This document shows positions 40,195 through 51,300 of a stretch of 64,000 nucleotides of DNA, piece by piece. A model generated the notes under the pieces. It was given only the letters and a program-made list of their open reading frames with translations, was not told the DNA's origin and did no database searches. The translations under genes and the position numbers were made by a program. The stretch lies in the NCBI GenBank assembly GCA_934655755.1, contig CAKUHA010000005.1, forward strand, positions 1-64,000. Reading direction: 5' to 3'. Position 1 is the stretch's first letter; each line of letters begins with the position of its first letter. The DNA is from an uncultured Collinsella sp. (GTDB lineage Bacteria; Actinomycetota; Coriobacteriia; Coriobacteriales; Coriobacteriaceae).

Positions 40195-41976
40195 ATGACG
40201 AGCACCGGAATCGACGAGAAGTTCATGCGCGAGGCGTTAGCGGAGGCGCGAGCCGCCGCGGAAGTGGGCGAGGTGCCCATCGGAGCCGTGGTGGTGCGTG
40301 CGGGCGAGATTGTCGCGCGGGCGCATAATCGTCGCGAACTCGATCAGAACCCTTCGGCGCATGCCGAGTTTGCGGCTGTGTGTGCCGCTGCCCAGGCGCT
40401 CGGCCGTTGGCGCCTTTCCGATTGCACGGTCTATGTGACGCTGGAGCCCTGCTGTATGTGCGCGGGGCTTATGGTCAACGCGCGCGTGGGGCGCTGTGTG
40501 TATGGTGCGGCCGATGCCAAGGCGGGCGCGCTGGGATCCCTGTACGATTTGAATGCCGATTCGCGTCTGAATCATCGGTTTAACGTGGCGGCCGGGGTGC
40601 TGGCGGATGAGTGTCGCGAGCTGCTGAGTAGCTATTTTGGCGGTCTACGCGGAGCGGACGGCGCTGCTTGCGGCTGTGGGTCCGATCTTGACGCGCATGC
40701 TGCTCACGCCGCGGCACTTGCTGATGCCGGAGATGTTGCCGTTGAGACGGTCGACTTTGGCGCCGCGCAGCGCCGGCCTCGCCGCGTGCTGTTGGCGATT
40801 GACTCCTTTAAGGGCAGCGTTTCGAGCACGCAGGCAGAAGAGGCAGTTGCCGAGGGCGTGTGCCGCGCGTGGCCCGATGCCGAGGTGTGCGCATTGCCGC
40901 TGGCAGATGGTGGCGAGGGAACGCTCGACGCTGTCGCTGCATGCGGCGGCGAGGTCGTGACCTGTGAGGTGGCAGGCCCCTTGAACGAGCGCGTGTCTGC
41001 CCGGATGCTGGTGGATGCTGGGCGCGAGTCCGCGGTTATTGAGATGGCCGAGGCGGCAGGGATTGGTTATTCACCCTGTACGGAGTCGGCGGCGCTGGTG
41101 GCCTCGACCTATGGCGTGGGCGAGCTTATGATCCGTGCGGTTCGTGCGGGCGCAAAGACTATCTATATTGGTTTGGGTGGTAGCGCCACCAACGATGGCG
41201 GCGCCGGCATGCTTCAGGCGCTCGGTGCGCGTCTGCTTGATGAGCACGGTTGCGATGTTGCGCCGGGGCTCGCGGGTCTTGAGCGTGTGGCCGGTGTTGA
41301 CCTGACGCCCGCGATGCAGGCGCTGGATGGCGCTCGTATCGTTGTGCTTTCCGATGTCGAGAATCCGCTTGTGGGACGTCGTGGCGCACTGGCGGTGTTC
41401 GGCGGACAGAAGGGTCTGCCGACGGGGGACGTCGCAGCGCTGAGCAGGTACGACGGCTGGATGGTCGGCTATGGTCGCCTGCTCGACGCTGCGATTGCCG
41501 AGGCTCGGGCGCAGGGGTTGCTGCGCGTGCCCGAAGGGGCGCGGACGTTCGGTTCGGTTCTCGGCGTGCCAGGCGCGGGCGCTGCCGGTGGGCTGGGGGC
41601 TGCCTTGCTGACGCTCGGTGCGGAGCTGCGCTCGGGCGTGGAAACGGTGCTCGACCTTGTGGGGTTTGACGAGCGCGTGCGCGATGTCGATCTGGTCATA
41701 ACGGGCGAGGGCAATATGGATGAGCAGTCCGCCGCCGGTAAGGCGCCGGTGGGCGTGGCACGTCGCGCCAAGCGCTATGGCAAGCCGGTGGTTGCCGTCG
41801 TGGGCGGTCGTGCTGACAACCTGGATGCAGTGTATGAGCAGGGCATCGACCTAGTGCTGCCCATCTGCCGCAAGCCCATGTCCCTCGACCAAGCGCTCGA
41901 TGTGCAGGAAGCCACAACCAACCTCATCTGCGCCGGCGAAGCCGCTGCCCAAGCCTACGACCTCGCCCGCCTCTAA
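40195..41976 (+). CDS. TadA-like tRNA adenosine deaminase fused to glycerate kinase
   Basis: A 593-residue two-domain protein in one uninterrupted frame. Residues 1-150 are a complete TadA-type deaminase, with zinc motif HAE (56-58) and PCCMC (85-89) preceded by EVGEVPIGAVVV; it would convert A34 to inosine in tRNA-Arg. A ~45-residue linker rich in Ala, Asp, Gly and Cys follows. Residues 197-593 are a complete glycerate kinase of the GlxK/GarK family: LLAIDSFKGSVSS, LPLADGGEGTLDAV, GLGGSATNDGGAGM, VITGEGNMDEQSAAGK. AGGGAAGG precedes ATG 40195. The two activities have no known metabolic link, so the fusion is odd but both halves look functional. Confidence 0.88.
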   Translation: MTSTGIDEKFMREALAEARAAAEVGEVPIGAVVVRAGEIVARAHNRRELDQNPSAHAEFAAVCAAAQALGRWRLSDCTVYVTLEPCCMCAGLMVNARVGRCVYGAADAKAGALGSLYDLNADSRLNHRFNVAAGVLADECRELLSSYFGGLRGADGAACGCGSDLDAHAAHAAALADAGDVAVETVDFGAAQRRPRRVLLAIDSFKGSVSSTQAEEAVAEGVCRAWPDAEVCALPLADGGEGTLDAVAACGGEVVTCEVAGPLNERVSARMLVDAGRESAVIEMAEAAGIGYSPCTESAALVASTYGVGELMIRAVRAGAKTIYIGLGGSATNDGGAGMLQALGARLLDEHGCDVAPGLAGLERVAGVDLTPAMQALDGARIVVLSDVENPLVGRRGALAVFGGQKGLPTGDVAALSRYDGWMVGYGRLLDAAIAEARAQGLLRVPEGARTFGSVLGVPGAGAAGGLGAALLTLGAELRSGVETVLDLVGFDERVRDVDLVITGEGNMDEQSAAGKAPVGVARRAKRYGKPVVAVVGGRADNLDAVYEQGIDLVLPICRKPMSLDQALDVQEATTNLICAGEAAAQAYDLARL

Positions 41977-41991
41977 AATCCATCCCCCAAT

Positions 41992-42060
41992 AAGTTGCGG
42001 TGGAATAGTTCTTGTTTGGCGGCTCAGGCAGCAAAAACAGGAACTATTCCACCGCAACTT
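41992..42060. repeat. Perfect 20-bp palindrome AAGTTGCGGTGGAATAGTTC
   Basis: Arms 41992-42011 and 42041-42060 are exact complements around a 29-nt loop. It starts 16 bases after the kinase fusion stop. The arm sequence recurs at 20068-20087 and, in part, at 29776-29787. Confidence 0.85.
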
Positions 42061-42132
42061 CGAGGACGGCCTTCCGAGGCTGGTCGCCTTGGGTCTTGGG
42101 TCGGGAGCCCGGTTTGGCCGGGTAGTCAAAAT

Positions 42133-42154
42133 AGCCCCGTCCCAAATTAGCTAC
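42133..42154 (-). repeat. TAGCTAATTTGGGACGGGGC word, inverted copy
   Basis: The plus strand reads GCCCCGTCCCAAATTAGCTA. It is the reverse complement of the words at 20038 and 29791. Confidence 0.75.
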
Positions 42155-42241
42155 TTTGCTACTGGGGTATGTCGATGGCGCGAGTGGTTCGATTTTGGGC
42201 CTGAGTGGCAACCCGAGGCGAAATTTCGGGTCACACAAATT

Positions 42242-42297
42242 GCTACAATTTTAAGCATATAGCGATGTCCCGCCTTGCGTTTCTGCGCGGGGGGGGG
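42242..42297 (+). promoter_or_regulatory. Extended -10 promoter and G9 tract of the adhesin gene
   Basis: TGCTACAAT (42241-42249) is an extended -10 (TGn plus TACAAT) without a good -35. Downstream, in the predicted 5' leader, lies an uninterrupted run of nine G (42289-42297), the longest homopolymer noticed in the window. Confidence 0.5.
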
Positions 42298-42312
42298 CGT
42301 ATATTTGCATCG

Positions 42313-42360
42313 ATGAGGACGACGACACACATATAGCGAGCCACTGCTTGCCGTCCTCAT
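42313..42360 (+). promoter_or_regulatory. Leader stem next to the adhesin ribosome site
   Basis: ATGAGGACG (42313-42321) pairs exactly with CGTCCTCAT (42352-42360) across 30 nt. The ribosome site GGGGAGGG starts six bases later, so folding could affect translation. A direct repeat CATATAGCGA occurs at 42256-42265 and 42330-42339. Confidence 0.4.
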
Positions 42361-42378
42361 GGATTGGGGAGGGCCTTC

Positions 42379-45300
42379 ATGAATCGCGTATGTGCGAGAG
42401 CTCAAGAAAAGCTGGAGCTTTTTGGCGAAAAAACCAATACAGTCAAGCGCGCTCTAAGGGTTTTGACCGTTCCGCTGGCGGCGTGCGCTCTCTTGTTTGG
42501 TGCGACGAGTGCGTCGGCTGCCGTGAGTGACCACACCGTGCAGACGGTGAATCCTACCGGTACCACGGTCAATCTGTTCGACTACTGGGTTGTCGATGGC
42601 GATAACGATAGCTCGAAGAACGTAAACAACGACAACAGTAATAACAACACCGGCATCAATAAAGACCATCAGCTCAAGTTCAATGGTGGCGCCGGCTCGG
42701 GCATTAACAGGTGGACGGGCAAAAGCGCCATCAATGGCTATGGACGCCTTTCGTTTGTGAAGAACACGCTGGTAAATGGTTATCCAGCGATTGATGCCGG
42801 TACCTACACCTCCTATAACACGAGTGGTACGTACACCGATGAGTCGCTGGCTTATCTCTTTAACAATGCCAGTCAGGCAAATGGTAGGCAGAACGGCAAA
42901 GCCGTCTACAACAACGTGAAAGGCCTCTTCCAGCTCAAGGATGGTTACTACGTCTACGACTCGTACGGCTCTAACGGCTCTAGCGGCAACTACGCTGTGT
43001 ATAACTCCACGACCAATTCCTTTGACGTCTACGATAAAGCGGGCGTATATAAAGGCGATGCGAGCAAAGAAACCAATCTGGGCCAGTTCTTCCCCTTTGA
43101 CTCTGCAAGCAAGGTTTTTGATGAGAACGGCAACAACCTCTCCCCTAAAAAGATCGTTGATGGAAGCACGGATCTCAACCACCACTTTGGCATGTCCATG
43201 ACCACGGAGTTTGTCCAGCCTGCACGCGGCAAGACCACCAAAAACGAGGACATGGTCTTTGAATTCTCGGGCGACGATGATGTCTGGGTGTATATCGACG
43301 GTGTGCTCGTGGGTGACTTGGGCGGCATTCACGAGAAGGCGACGCTCAAGATCAACTTTGCTACGGGCGCGGTGCATGTCGGCCATGTCGACAACGCAAA
43401 TGACCCCGAAAAGACAATTCAGAACACGACCATCAAGGAGATGTTCAAAGCTGCCGGTGCGGATACCACCAACTTCTCCGGCAGCACCTTCCGCGACAGC
43501 ACCAAGCACACGCTGAGCTTCTTCTATCTGGAGCGCGGCGCGGGCGCATCGAACATGTCGCTCAAGTTCAACCTTACCACCCTGCCGTCGTCCGAGGTCG
43601 AGAAGGTCGACCAGAACGGCCAGGCAGTCCAAGGTGCCAAGTTTGCTCTGTATCAGTCCGATGAAAAATGGACCGTGCCAAGCGGGGCCGAGCCTATCGC
43701 CCAAGGCACGACGGACGCCAAGGGCCAACTGGTACTTCTGATGAAGAAGGACGGCTCCGTGCTCTCGTTCGATGGCCAGCATTCCGAGGGCCACGATTAC
43801 TTTGTACTCAAAGAAGTTAGCCTACCCGCAGGATACCGCTCGAGCCTGACTTCATCGACTACCGCAACGCCTGGTGAGCTGCATCTGCAGTACAAGCCAG
43901 CTGCGGCGAGTGGTTCGGGTGGCGTGGTCGTTGCACCGCAAACGACGGTCACCATGGCCGACGGTACAACGCAATGGACGGGCAGCCGCATGTGGCTGAA
44001 CGGCGGCTATCTGGCCGCCAAGGAGACCATCTCCCTGTCCAAAGACATAAAAGACAACAAGAACAATCCCATTAACTCGGGCACGACCTTTGCCGTCGTG
44101 CTCAAGCTCACCGGTGCGGGCGAGGACCACACAAGCGAAAACGCATGGACGCCGGTCACGGGCAACCCGCTCGATGGCTATAAGCTGTGCTCCAAACACA
44201 GCATTGAGGGCGCGGTCGAGGCTGCTAAATCGGCGGACACGAGTGTCTTTGCCGTCAACACCAAGGGCGACTACGAGGTAACGGTTAGGTCGCTGCCCGG
44301 AGATATCGAAAAGTACGCCGCCATGATGACGGATGAGTCGAAGGCGGAATATACCGTGGCGGTGTATCACACCACGGCATCGTCTTTGGCAGGGGCAACC
44401 ACGGAGAACACCTCCATGGTTCAATACCAGTCGATAAACAGGCAGTTCTCTACGGTGATCCACCTCACGAACGTCCAGAACCGTCTGTTTGTGCAAAAGG
44501 TCGACGATCTGGGCGAGCCCGTGAACGGCGCGACGTTTGAGCTGTACCAGGCCAAGGACGTTACCGGCGATAGTCCTAAAACCTATGCCATAAAAGCGGG
44601 TGCCGAGCCGTATGACACCGTGCAGGCAAATGGCATGACCTATCCGTATGACATTGAGGGTGCTGCATGCTTCCCGCTCGATTCGACAAAGCATGCGCCC
44701 CTTATCAAGGGTACGTACTACCTGCGTGAGTCTAAAAGCCCGGATGGTTATGAGATTAATTCCACCATTACCAAGGTGATCGTGGACGATTCGGGCGTGT
44801 ACGTGGATGCCGGTAAGGTGAACGACGGCGTGCGTAGCATGAGCGGCCCGGGTTCGCTGATTGCCTCGTTGGCGCAGTTTGGCTCTCCCGACTCGATCGA
44901 TAATACGCTGACGCACATCAAGGGCAAGCTGCAGAGCGCGACCGTTGACGCCAGCGGAAGCCTGACGTGGGGCCAGGAGTGCACCGCCGAGGGTGTAACG
45001 CCTTCTCTGGCGAACGACCTGATGCACATGCGCTATGACAAGACGGAACAGGGCACCAAGACCGTCTTGCGCTATGTTGAGGACGGTGGCGAGCGCAACG
45101 GTCAGCTGGCGACGATCTTTGCCGACACAGGTATCAACCGCATGGCTCTTTATCAAGAAGACGATTCAGCATATATAGACGATGCCTCCAAGACTCGTAC
45201 TAACCTGGGCACGCTCCAGCTCAATCATCTCTTTACCACCGCAACTGCCGTGCAGTATACCGACCGTCGTGTGGCGCGTCTGCAGGTGACCAAGACCGTG

Positions 45301-48300
45301 ACGGCAGACGATGACCTTACCGCGCCTACCAAGGATGCGAACAACAACGATCTGACGTTTACGTTTAAGTTCACCCTGCCGGAGTCCGAGAAGGGCTACG
45401 AGGCACACGTATTCGATGCGAATGGCAATGCCGTGGGCGATTCCTTTACGCTCATGAACGGCAGCACCCATTCCATCAAGGCCGGCGAGACCATTCGCGT
45501 ATACGACCTTAAGAAGGGCGACAGATATAGCGTGAGCGAGCTCACCACCAAGGGCGAGGAGTCCAGCGGCAATGTGCTGGCGAGCATCGTTAACACCGTG
45601 ACCGGCTCTGCCGATGAGTCGGTGCTTCCGGCTGGCTTTAGGCTCGTGAGCCGCAGGGCCGGCGGCGAGGAGCAGTCCGGAACCGGCAACACCATCGAGG
45701 GCACGATCGCGGCGCTCGTGGGCGGAAACATTCCCGCGAGCAACAAGCTCGAGTTCACCAACAACTACAGCGCCAGCTCGGTAACGCTCGATGCCCAGAG
45801 TGGCCTGAGCGTCAAGAAGGTGCTCGAGGGCCGCAATTGGGCCGATGGCGATACCTTTACCGCGCAGCTTACGGCCGAGGACGGCGTCCCCATGCCCAAC
45901 GGTGCCAAGAGCAAGGTGTCGACGGTCGAGCTTACCAAGAATGCCCAGACGGCAACGTTTGGCGACATCACCTATACCAAGCCGGGCACGTACGCCTATA
46001 CCATCAAGGAAATTGTCCCCGGTTCCGATGCCGGGGCAGATGGCATAAGCTACTCCGCCGCCTCCTATACTGCGACGGTTGTGGTGGAGGACAACCATGC
46101 CGGTGCTCTGGTTGTTGCGAGCGTGAAAGTGATGCAGGTGCGTGACGACGCAGGCGCCGAGACTAAGAAGGAAGTTACCGAGAAGGTAGCGACCTTCACC
46201 AATCACTACGACGAGCACGAGAAGGACATCATCATCCATGCTCAAAAGAACCTGACCGACAAGGCCGGGACCTTCCCGCTTGCCCAGAACACCTTTGGCT
46301 TTACGCTCGAAGGCATGGGCGGCTATGCGAATGCCAACGCAGCGTTCAGCCCCAATACGGTCGACGCGAGCATCAAAGCCCCCATGCCCCAGGGCGCCGA
46401 GGGCAACATTGCGACCGTGGGCAACAACGCCGACGGTACGGTGACGTGGCCGGCGATCTCCTATACCGCCAAGCCGGACGCGGGACGCGCCTACGTGTAC
46501 AAGTTCGCTGAGAATTCCGGCAGTGTCGCGGGCATGACCTATGACGGGTCGGTCTATTACGCTGTGGTGCGCAACGCCAAAAAGGGTGCCGGCATCGAAA
46601 CCTCGATCGAGTACTACAAGACCGCGGCAAACGGCTCGGTAGAGCAGCTGAAAACGAACGTCACGCCTTCCTTTACCAATAAATATAGTGTGGAGCCCAC
46701 GAGCGTGACCCTGCAGGGCCAAAAGACCGTGAGCGGTCGCGACTGGAGCCAGGGCGAGAGCTACACCTTTAACCTCACCGCCGCTACGGACGACGCCAGC
46801 GTGACTGGCCTGGACAAGACCACTGCGCAGGCGGTGGCAGATGGAGCTGTCGCTATTAACGCCACCCAGGCAGTCGCCAGCGCGCCCGAGTCGGGACGCG
46901 TGGCCTCGTTTGCCTTTGGCACCGAAGCCGCTCCGGCCGTGACGTTCAAGCGCGCGGGCACCTTCAGCTTCAATATCACCGAGAACGCCGCGCAAGATGG
47001 CCAGGCGGGCATGTCCATGGACAAGCACACCGCGCGCGCGACCGTCGTGGTGACCGATCTGGACGAGTCGGGCGAGCACACGGGCAAGCTGCACGTGTCG
47101 AGCGTGACCTACGCCAACACCGGTGCCTCCGACGCGGACAAGATCGTAACCGACAAGGCTGCCTTTACCAACGCATACCACGCGTCGGGCACCTTTGGTG
47201 GCGTGACGGTGAGCAAGACCCTTCAGGGCCGCGCCTCCACGGCGGACCAGTTTACCTTTGCCGTGACGGGCCTTTGGTACAACGGCGTCCAGACGTCGGT
47301 CGACGGTGCCGAGGGCAACCTGTCCAACAAGGCGGCAGGGGCCGGCGTGTCCGGCGCTGTGGTGAGCGCAAGCGGGGAAGAGAAGCTCTTTGCCCGTACG
47401 CTCACCGAGCAGGACCTTGGCCATACGTTTGCCTATCGCATCCGCGAGAACCAGCCTGCTGCTGCCGGCTACACCTATGACACCAGCTATACCGGCGATG
47501 CCATCGTGCTCGTCAAGGTTCTTGCACGCAAGGACGACCCCGCCAAGCTCTACACCGTGACGACCGTGCTCAAGGGCGCGGGTGTGACGGAGCTGCTGGG
47601 CGATGGCACCGATGCGAGCGCGTTGACGGACGAAAAGATTACCGAGCTCAAGCAGGATCCGAATACCTACGTGCAGCAGTACGATGCAAGCGAGGCCGGC
47701 GCCACGACGCCTACCGTCTCGTTTGTGAACCGTTATGCGGCAAGTCTCGACTATGGTGCCGCTGGCGGCCTGCAGATCGAGAAGACACTGACGTACCCCA
47801 AGGACGCGACGGTGTTCGGCTCGCCCAAGAGCACGTTCCGCTATATCGTCAAGCCTGCCGATGAGGCCTCTGCCAGCAAGGTCGGCATTTCCACGGACGG
47901 CAAGGTCTTTGAGACCACAAATGTCGAGGCCGACGCCCCCAAGACCGTGAGTCTGGTACCTGCGGGTGGACTGATCTTCACTCAGAATGATGCCGGCAAG
48001 ACGTTCACCTATACGGTGAGCGAGATTGACGACAAGGCGACGGGCTATACGTACGACAACACGGTCCATACGGTTAGGGCCGTCGTAGCGGATAACGGCG
48101 ACGGCACGCTCAGGGTCACGACATCGGTAAGCAAGCCGGGTGACAATGGCGACGAGCTCGAGGGTCAGTGGATTTATCCGTCGGGTACAACGTCCACCGG
48201 TGTCGCGACGGTCAAGTTTAAGAACACCTATACAGTCACCGAGGCGGCAACCTACACTCCGTCCGTGACGAAGGTTGTTGTCGGCGCCAATGCCCCGGAC

Positions 48301-51300
48301 AAGTTCACCTTTACCATGACCGCAGCTGACGACGCCACCAAGGCTGCCATCGACAGCAAGCTCATCACCGGCTCTTCGATGAGCAAGGGCAACGGCTATA
48401 CCGAGCAGAAGCAGACGAGGGAAGACCTTGCCGACGGCGAGCACGATAAGATTGACTTCTCAACGCTCACCTTCAACAAGCCGGGCGCGTATAAGTTCGC
48501 TATTAACGAACAGGTTCCGAATGGTCTTGGCGAGTGGAAGTATGATACGCACACCTATACCCTGACCATTACCGTAACCGATGAGGGCGGCAAGCTTGTG
48601 GCCCGCGATGACGGCACGACCGGCTCGGAAGGCTTCATCTTTACCAATAGCTACCAAACTTCGACGAGCTACGAGCTCCAGGGCGGTCTGGAGATCGTCA
48701 AGACGCTCGAGGGCAAGGATTTGCATGCCGGCATGTTTGGCTTTACGGTGAAGGGCAAAGACAATGCCTCAACCGAAAAGCTCAAGGCGCTGCTGCGCGC
48801 GGACAAGGATCAGGGCGAGCTCACCGTTACCAACGATGAGCCGCAAGCCAATGGCGCGTCCCATACCGGTATTTTGGGCGGCCTGACCTTTACGACGAAC
48901 GATGCGGACAAGACGTTCACCTACGAGGTGGTCGAGAACAGGGACGACAAGGGTGGCTACACCTACGATACGTCCTATTGGACGGTGGCGATTACGGTTA
49001 ACAAGCGCACCGATGGTTCGCTCTATACCGTGACTACGGTCAAGCGCTATGGCGCCAAGAACGTCGAGCTTTCTAAGGATAAAAAGACCTATAGCTCCGT
49101 GGACGGTACCGCCAAGGCCCAGGTGTCCTTTACCAACAGCTACGTCGCGACCGGAACCTTTGAGGGCCTTGCTGCCGAGAAGGTAATGGACTCCCGCGAC
49201 AAGATCGAGGCGGGCCAGTATACGTTTGACCTGTATGCCGAGAAGGAGGCCGATGGCTCGCTCGTAAAGATGGATGAGGGCACGACCCAGGCGAGCGATA
49301 ACGGTAAAGCGACGGTCGACTTCGGCAAGGTTTACTTTAAGCTTGGCAACGCTACCGGCGAATCCCATGAGCAGACGATCGACCTTGCCGGCGCCGTCAA
49401 CGATGGCATTGCCATCAAGCGTCACAATGCCGACCACACCACTACCTACAGCTTTAACCTGGTGGCAAAGGAGCGCTTGGCCAACCTGCCCGAGGGCGTG
49501 CGCCCCGTGGACACATCCGCGACGTGTCGCGTGCTGCTCGAGGTGACCGACAACAACAACGGCAAACTTACGTCCAAGGTGACCTATCGCGATGGTACCA
49601 AGGACGGCAAGATCGTCTTCCACAATACGCGTGATAAGGTCAAGACGATCGGCACGGTCGCAAAGCCCAGTGTGGATATCGACGGGCAGCTGCTCTCCGT
49701 GGGCGACTCCTATGTCTACACCATCAACTGGGTTAACACCGAGGCCGATGCCAAAGACAATCTGGTTCCGGCCGATGTGACCGTGACCGACAAGCTGCCC
49801 ACGGGCGTTGTGTTCGAGGCCTTTGAGGGCGAGAACGCCGATAAGGGCGCCGCGGACGGCCAGTTGCTCACGTGGAGCCTGGGCAAGCAGCCTGCGGGCA
49901 GCCACGGTTCGGTGCGCGTGCGCGTCAAGATTACCGAGGACGCCGTGAATGGTGACCAGGGTGCGGTCGGTACCGTCAACAACACTGCCAGCGTTAAGGT
50001 CGGTGGCAGGAGTTATGCCGGCACCACGACTAACTACGTGCCCAAGAAGTCCGAGAGCGATGCTCAGGATACGACGGGCTCGGGTGTGGCGCTGGGCGAT
50101 GAGCTCACCTATACCATCGGCTACAAGAACACCGAGAACAAGCAGGCTACGGTGACGGTCTCCGATGCCGTTCCCGCGGGGACCAAGTTCGTGGAGTTCG
50201 CGGGCGACCATGCGGATGTCGCATCCAAGGACAACGACGGCAACCTCACCTGGACGTTGACGGATGTTCCCGCCGGCAAGGAGGGCACGGTCCAGTTTAA
50301 GGTCCGCGTGACCGAGGATGCATTTAAGAGCGGCGGCGCATCGGGTGACATTTCCAACCAGGCGTCGGTGAAGATCGGCAACAACCCTGCCGTCAAGACC
50401 AACACCACCACCGATGAGGTCTCTGACGGTCGCTTGACGTTGAGCAAGACGGTCACGGCTGCCGAAGGCATCACCGCGCCCAACAAGGCATTTACCTTTA
50501 AGGTCCTGCTCTATCAGGCCGATGGCACAACGCCTCTTGCCGGTACCTTTGCGTACACCGGTCGCCCCAGCGGCGCCAACGGCACCTATGTAAGCGGACA
50601 GATCAAGAGCGGGGACACCATCGTGCTCAAGGCCGGAGGCTCCGTGACGGTTACCGTGCCCACGGGCGCGCACTACGAGGTGCAGGAGCTCGACTCCAAG
50701 GGCAACCTCATGACGAGCGAGGACGGCTTTACGGTTGCCGATAAGGCGAACTCCAAGACGGGCACCGTCGGAAAGGAGACGCAGGTCGGCTTCACCAACG
50801 TCTACAGCGTGGAGTCCACGAAGCTGGAAAACGCCTTCAAGGTCCAAAAGAAGATCTCCGGTCGCAACTGGACTAAGGCGGATGTCTTTACTATGACGCT
50901 GACTGCCGAGGGCGAGGCGCCCATGCCCGATGGCGCCAAGGATGGCTTGGCGACGATTGCGCTGAAGAAGGACGTTCAGGTCGGCAACTTCGGCACCATC
51001 GAGTACACCAAGCCCGGTACCTATACCTATGTGATTGCCGAGCAGGCGGGTGGCGAGACGGCGCTCACGTTCTCGAAGGCCACCTATCGCGCCACCGTCA
51101 CGGTGACCGACGACGGCACCGGTAAGCTGTCTGCCAAGACTAAGATTGAGAAGCTGACCGACGATGCCGGTAATGCTGCCGAGAGCACGGTCGAGGCGGC
51201 GGTCTTTACCAACACCGCCAAGACCGGCGCCCTCACCGTCAAGAAGACGGTCGTCGACGGCGACAGCCAGCGCGAGTTCGGCTTCACCGTCATGCTAGCC

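Larger units (their letters stand above)
41977..42378. other. 402-bp region: repeats then adhesin leader
   Basis: No gene is visible. It contains the 20-bp palindrome at 41992-42060, the inverted GGGACGGGGC word at 42133-42154, an extended -10 promoter at 42242-42249, a G9 tract at 42289-42297, and a leader inverted repeat at 42313-42360. Confidence 0.7.

Noticed and set aside
42379..42700. Adhesin start at the upstream in-frame codon 42364
   Set aside because: That codon lies before the Shine-Dalgarno sequence GGGGAGGG; ATG 42379 fits the spacing.
45166..48444. Very long minus-strand open frame (over 1,000 codons) opposite the adhesin
   Set aside because: It is a mirror of the GC-rich codon pattern of the adhesin. 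It has no ribosome site or recognisable domain, and its low-complexity His/Arg/Gly-rich composition is typical of antisense shadows.
48769..50847. Minus-strand open frame of about 690 codons opposite the adhesin
   Set aside because: It has the same antisense-shadow composition and no start signals.
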